In this document: positions 11,619 through 11,842 of the stretch, one piece after another
Position numbering within the stretch: the first letter of the stretch is position 1
How the letters are laid out: each line of letters starts with the position of its first letter
Assembly: GCA_013002105.1 (NCBI GenBank)
Contig: JABDKS010000153.1
Location: 1-11,842, forward strand
Direction of reading: 5' to 3'
Length of the DNA stretch: 11,842 nt
Source of the DNA: Pirellulaceae bacterium
GTDB lineage: Bacteria > Planctomycetota > Planctomycetia > Pirellulales > Pirellulaceae
The notes under the pieces: model-generated
Seen by the model: only the letters and a program-made list of their open reading frames with translations
Databases searched by the model: none
Told to the model about the DNA's origin: nothing
Translations under genes and position numbers: made by a program

Positions 11619-11842
11619 TCACAACTCGATCGACCTGACTACCTGGTCCGTCATTCGTTGACTGTAGGGCGTCAGTTTTTGGTGACCGGGACACCAACCG
11701 AGCAAGAACCGGTGAAAGTCCGCCCAAGCAAACGGAAACAGTTCTCGCCATGCGGATTCCACCTCGATCACATCCACGGATTTTTGGTTCGCGATCAGAC
11801 GTGTCGATAGTTCGGAAAAATAGTCGTCCAGCAGTTCGGATT
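11619..11842 (-). CDS. 3' end of a gene, possibly phosphotransferase-like (partial)
   Basis: The last 73 codons of a minus-strand gene that enters from beyond the window end. Its stop codon is at 11621-11619. The fragment reads as folded protein: SELLDDYFSELSTRLIANQK, then ESAWRELFPFAWADFHRFLL, then GWCPGHQKLTPYSQRMTDQV and a terminal helix. The Trp/Phe-rich segment with AWADFHRFLLGW followed by a GH pair loosely recalls C-terminal helices of choline/aminoglycoside-type phosphotransferases (APH fold), but the catalytic loop is not in the window, so this is a weak guess. Another minus-strand frame (11751-11554) overlaps it and is rejected because this one is open to the edge and ends neatly 6 nt from the MOSC stop. 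Confidence 0.65.
   Translation of the reverse strand, partial: SELLDDYFSELSTRLIANQKSVDVIEVESAWRELFPFAWADFHRFLLGWCPGHQKLTPYSQRMTDQVVRSIEL

Overview
The window looks like chromosomal DNA of a planctomycete, most likely Rhodopirellula or another Pirellulaceae. The grounds are the gene content (a formylglycine-type sulfatase, a DUF1080 protein and a secreted concanavalin-like protein with a leucine-rich-repeat-like protein nearby), moderate GC, many Sec signal peptides, genes that often lack a clear Shine-Dalgarno, and GTG/TTG starts. This placement comes from family knowledge and was not tested by a search. There are no rRNA or tRNA genes, insertion sequences, integrases or CRISPR arrays.

Layout. 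1-187: 3' end of an unrecognised + strand gene. 241-1185: secreted protein with a TonB-C-like domain. 1186-1542: spacer with one doubtful 48-codon ORF. 1543-2763: membrane-anchored unknown protein with a short LRR-like patch. 2764-2923: convergent spacer with a perfect hairpin. 2924-3412 (-): Dps ferritin with a complete ferroxidase ligand set. 3413-3737: spacer with an inverted repeat upstream of dps. 3738-3911: small four-Cys zinc ribbon. 3986-4204: Tudor-like DUF2945 protein. 4257-9090 (-): five genes in one direction. Read in transcription order they are a sulfatase, a ThiF/MoeB-like protein with a changed catalytic centre, an HExxH protein with a signal peptide, a CysO-like sulfur carrier ending in Gly-Gly, and a MoeZ-like E1-rhodanese fusion. 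The last four overlap by 4 nt or lie 3 nt apart. 9316-9963 and 10293-11036 (+): two secreted beta-sandwich proteins divergent from the sulfatase. 11061-11156: six 16-bp tandem repeats whose last unit contains the start codon of a MOSC gene (11148-11612). 11619-11842 (-): 3' end of a further gene.

How the genes fit together. The best-supported module is the carrier plus its E1-rhodanese. In this type of system (MoeZ with CysO in mycobacteria, MoeB with MoaD elsewhere) the E1 adenylates the carrier C-terminus and the rhodanese domain supplies sulfur to form a thiocarboxylate. Two proteins whose roles I cannot assign are translationally coupled to this pair: a probable non-adenylating E1 relative and a putative exported gluzincin-like metalloprotein. 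No CysM-type synthase or JAMM peptidase (Mec) is present to complete the mycobacterial cysteine route. This operon and the 16-bp repeat array before the MOSC gene are the least ordinary things here. The sulfatase and the two divergent beta-sandwich proteins suggest scavenging of sulfated polysaccharide, a common planctomycete theme.
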